A stretch of 7,608 nt of DNA from DASXTB01 sp036505615 (lineage in GTDB: Bacteria; Acidobacteriota; UBA6911; JACQSX01), in contig DASXTB010000393.1 of NCBI GenBank assembly GCA_036505615.1, positions 1 through 7,608 on the forward strand, given 5' to 3'. This document shows positions 5,549 through 7,608 of this stretch, in pieces. Position numbers and translations under genes: made by a program. The stretch's first letter is position 1. The number at the start of each line of letters is the position of its first letter. Under the pieces are notes generated by a model that was not told where the DNA came from, made no database searches, and saw only the letters and a program-made list of their open reading frames with translations.

Positions 5549-6980
5549 GAGAGTGTTAATTCCCACACCGCTGCGGCAGTATGCCGGCAAAAGCGAATCG
5601 CTGCAGCTTGAAGGGAAAACCATCGGCGAACTGCTCCGCAATCTGACGTCGCAGTACGGCGATTTGAAAAAGCACCTTTTCAATGAAGAAGGAAAGCTGC
5701 GCAGTTTTGTCAATGTGTATCTCAATGATGAGGACATCCGGTACCTGCAGAAGGAGGATACGCCGCTGAAAGACGGTGATACCGTGAGCATTGTTCCTTC
5801 CATCGCCGGCGGCGCGGTTTCCAGCGCGCTGCAGCAGGCCGTCGAGCTCTCCAACGACGAGATCAAACGCTACAGCCGCCACCTGATCATGCCCGAAGTG
5901 GGAATGGACGGCCAAAAGAAGCTGAAGGCAGCGAGCGTCCTGTTGATCGGCGCCGGAGGATTAGGCTCTCCGGCAGCAATGTACTTGGCGGCGGCGGGCA
6001 TCGGATTCATGGGCATCGTCGACTTTGACGTGGTCGATTTCAGCAACCTGCAGCGACAGATTTTGCACGGCACCAATGCAGTGGGCCAGCCAAAGCTGGC
6101 GAGCGCCAGGCACAGAATCCTGGACATCAATCCCAACGTGGAAGTAATGCTTTACGAAACGCGCCTTACCTCGGAAAACGCGCTCGGCCTTTTCCGCGAT
6201 TACGACTTTGTCGTCGATGGCACTGACAACTTCCCCACTCGTTACCTGGTCAATGACGCTTGCGTGCTTTCCGGAAAGCCGAACGTTTACGCCAGCATTT
6301 TCCGCTTCGAAGGTCAGGCCAGCGTTTTCGCCACTAAGAACGGCCCCTGCTATCGTTGCCTCTACCCCGAACCTCCGCCCCCCGGGCTCGTTCCCAGCTG
6401 TGCCGAAGGCGGGGTGCTGGGAGTATTGCCGGGCATCATCGGCACTATTCAGGCGACGGAAACCATCAAGCTGATTCTGGGAGTGGGAGAGCCGTTGATC
6501 GGCCGCCTGTTGCTGCTGGACGCGCTCCAGATGAGATTTCGAGAACTCAAGCTTCGCAAGAATCCAGAATGTCCGGCCTGCGGAACGCGACAGATCACGA
6601 CGTTGATTGACTACGAGCAATTCTGCGGCGTGCAACAGGCTCAGGAGTCCTCCCCGGGCTCAGAGTGGGAAATCACCCCGCTGGAGTTGAAGCAGCGTCT
6701 CGACCGGGGTGATAAGCTCTTCATTCTGGACGTGCGGGAACCGCATGAGTACCAGATCTGCCGTCTCGAAGGGTCGCATCTGATCCCGCTGGGCGAGATC
6801 CCGCAGCGGGTCGCTGAGCTTAACAGCGCCGACGAAATCATCGTGCATTGCAAGATGGGCGGCCGCAGCGCCAAGGCAGTCGACTTTCTGCGTCAGGCCG
6901 GTTTCAAAAAGTTAAAGAACCTGAAAGGTGGAATTGATCTTTGGGCGCAGACGGTTGACCCGAGTGTGCCGCGATATTGA
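5541..6980 (+). CDS. fusion protein: CysO-like ubiquitin-fold sulfur carrier + MoeB/ThiF E1-like adenylyltransferase + rhodanese (CysO-MoeZ)
   Basis: The 479-residue protein joins three domains. Residues 1-91 are a CysO/MoaD/ThiS-type beta-grasp carrier with FVNVYLNDEDIRYL (56-69) and ending in PSIAGG (86-91). Residues about 104-350 are an E1-like MoeB domain: YSRHLIMPEVG (111-121), nucleotide loop GAGGLG (137-142), DFSNLQRQ (166-173), zinc pairs Cys270/Cys273 and Cys344/Cys347, and catalytic Cys287 in PSCAEGG. Residues about 376-479 are a rhodanese with active Cys437 in CKMGGRS. Separate CysO and MoeZ do the same work in mycobacteria: E1 adenylates the carrier's C-terminal glycine and the rhodanese supplies sulfur. 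The catalytic residues I could check are present. The carrier Gly-Gly (codons 5808-5813) is internal, followed by the linker AVSSALQQAVELS with no stop. GAGGAG seven bases before the ATG at 5541 supports this start over an in-frame GTG at 5526. It overlaps mec by eight bases. Confidence 0.93.
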   Translation: MPKRVLIPTPLRQYAGKSESLQLEGKTIGELLRNLTSQYGDLKKHLFNEEGKLRSFVNVYLNDEDIRYLQKEDTPLKDGDTVSIVPSIAGGAVSSALQQAVELSNDEIKRYSRHLIMPEVGMDGQKKLKAASVLLIGAGGLGSPAAMYLAAAGIGFMGIVDFDVVDFSNLQRQILHGTNAVGQPKLASARHRILDINPNVEVMLYETRLTSENALGLFRDYDFVVDGTDNFPTRYLVNDACVLSGKPNVYASIFRFEGQASVFATKNGPCYRCLYPEPPPPGLVPSCAEGGVLGVLPGIIGTIQATETIKLILGVGEPLIGRLLLLDALQMRFRELKLRKNPECPACGTRQITTLIDYEQFCGVQQAQESSPGSEWEITPLELKQRLDRGDKLFILDVREPHEYQICRLEGSHLIPLGEIPQRVAELNSADEIIVHCKMGGRSAKAVDFLRQAGFKKLKNLKGGIDLWAQTVDPSVPRY

Positions 6981-6985
6981 GGCAC

Positions 6986-7062
6986 AGGTCGAAAGTCGAA
7001 GGTCGGAGGTCGCAGGTCGACCTGCTAAACTGTTGACTTGCGACCTGCGACCTGCGATCTTG
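6986..7062. terminator. inverted tandem 7-bp repeats between convergent genes, possible bidirectional terminator
   Basis: Five exact-phase heptamers, consensus AGGTCGN, run from 6986 to 7020. After a gap, four heptamers of the opposite sense (GACTTGC, GACCTGC, GACCTGC, GATCTTG) run from 7035 to 7062. The two blocks can fold into an imperfect stem of about 28 bp, and GCAGGTCGACCTGC (7012-7025) is itself a perfect palindrome. The element fills the space between two convergent genes, a place where a shared terminator is expected. It has no T-run, so any termination would not be of the classic intrinsic kind. It may instead be a dispersed repeat of this genome. Confidence 0.55.
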
Positions 7063-7067
7063 AAGAA

Positions 7068-7608
7068 CTACTTCATTAACTTCCGAACCGCCTCGGCGAT
7101 ATGTTTTGCGCTGATGCCGGCCGCGTCCAAAAGCTGCTGCGGAGTGCCAGAGCCGGGCATGTCCTTCACAGCCAGGCGGATCATTCTCAGATTCGCCGTC
7201 TGATTTTCATTTCCTGCCGTCAGGGCGTCCAGCACCGCCGACCCCAGCCCTCCCTCCGGCCAATGATCCTCCGATACCACCAGCCGTCCTTCGGTAGCCT
7301 GGACTGCATTCCGCAGAGTTCTCGCGTCGATCGGCTTGACCGAATAAGCGTCAATCAATCTGACAGGGATTCCCTCCTTTTGCAGTTCGTCGCAGGCTTT
7401 GATCGCTTCGTGGACAGTGATCCCAGCGGCAACGACCGCGACGCGATCAGAGGCTGACTGTCTCACGATCTTGCTGCCTCCAATGGTGAACTTCTCATCC
7501 GGCGAATAAAGCACCGGAGTCTTCTCGCGCGTAGTGCGAAGAAAACTAATGCCCTTGCAATCGGCCATGGCTGCGACCAACTGCGCCGTTTGGTTTCCGT
7601 CGCACGGA
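7068..7608 (-). CDS. transketolase, C-terminal part (5' end off window)
   Basis: This is the C-terminal 179 residues of a thiamine-diphosphate transketolase, which moves two-carbon units between sugar phosphates in the pentose phosphate pathway. The frame is open to the right edge and begins with PCDGNQTAQLVAAMADCKGI, matching the end of the transketolase pyrimidine-binding domain (usually PSDxNQT). It is followed by SFLRTTREKTPVLY and then the C-terminal domain with VAVVAAGITVHEAIKACDEL and VRLIDAYSVKPID. It ends at a TAG at 7070-7068. An in-frame ATG near 7568 lies inside the conserved region and is not a credible start. Whether this is the end of a full-length enzyme or of the separate C-terminal subunit of a split transketolase depends on sequence beyond the window. 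It converges on the sulfur operon and shows no functional link to it. Confidence 0.92.
   Translation of the reverse strand, partial: PCDGNQTAQLVAAMADCKGISFLRTTREKTPVLYSPDEKFTIGGSKIVRQSASDRVAVVAAGITVHEAIKACDELQKEGIPVRLIDAYSVKPIDARTLRNAVQATEGRLVVSEDHWPEGGLGSAVLDALTAGNENQTANLRMIRLAVKDMPGSGTPQQLLDAAGISAKHIAEAVRKLMK

Noticed and set aside
5961..6635. 224-codon minus-strand frame opposite the E1 domain
   Set aside because: The plus strand encodes a complete MoeB domain with zinc cysteines and catalytic cysteine. The minus frame shows no motif.
6986..7062. Heptamer repeats as a possible CRISPR array
   Set aside because: Units are only 7 bp and directly abutting with no spacers, and no cas gene is nearby.

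Overview
The window is a chromosomal segment from a moderately GC-rich bacterium. It holds nine well-supported genes in four transcription units, one possible very short ORF and several structured non-coding stretches. Three things would fit an acidobacterium: the gene families, the short palindromic repeats, and the phased heptamer repeats between genes. That is a guess from pattern memory. Nothing here fixes the phylum, and there is no rRNA or tRNA.

Left part (1-1695, minus strand): an ABC exporter for surface polysaccharide. A six-helix ABC-2 permease (818-1621) is followed, with a 1-nt TGATG overlap, by a Wzt/KpsT-type ATPase that runs off the left edge. The permease uses a TTG start and may be preceded by a 25-codon ORF coupled to it. 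Positions 1622-2094 hold no convincing larger gene. They contain a 192-bp nested palindromic element (1789-1980) whose two arms differ only in hairpin loops or by compensatory base changes.

Middle (2095-3637, minus strand): a three-gene operon of a small three-helix membrane protein, a DCC/DUF393 thiol-redox-like protein and a TetR repressor. Its promoter (TTGACA-17 bp-TACATT) is flanked by two copies of the perfect palindrome TGAACATGTTCA, centred 51 bp apart, so self-repression by the TetR protein is likely.

Right-middle (3678-6980, plus strand): a compact sulfur-transfer operon, divergent from the previous one. It encodes a cysteine-free Rrf2 (CymR-like) regulator, a CysM-type cysteine synthase, a Mec-type JAMM peptidase, and a 479-residue fusion of a CysO-like ubiquitin-fold sulfur carrier, a MoeB/ThiF E1-like enzyme and a rhodanese. 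The genes overlap by 1, 17 and 8 nt. All parts of the mycobacterial CysO-dependent cysteine route are present. The route is: rhodanese/E1 charges the carrier's Gly-Gly end as a thiocarboxylate, CysM moves the sulfur to an activated serine, and Mec releases cysteine from the carrier. The unusual point is that the carrier's Gly-Gly is internal, which implies a processing cut before it can work. Mec is the obvious candidate.

Right end (6981-7608): an inverted array of 7-bp repeats separates the sulfur operon from a convergent gene encoding the C-terminal part of a transketolase, which is cut by the right edge.
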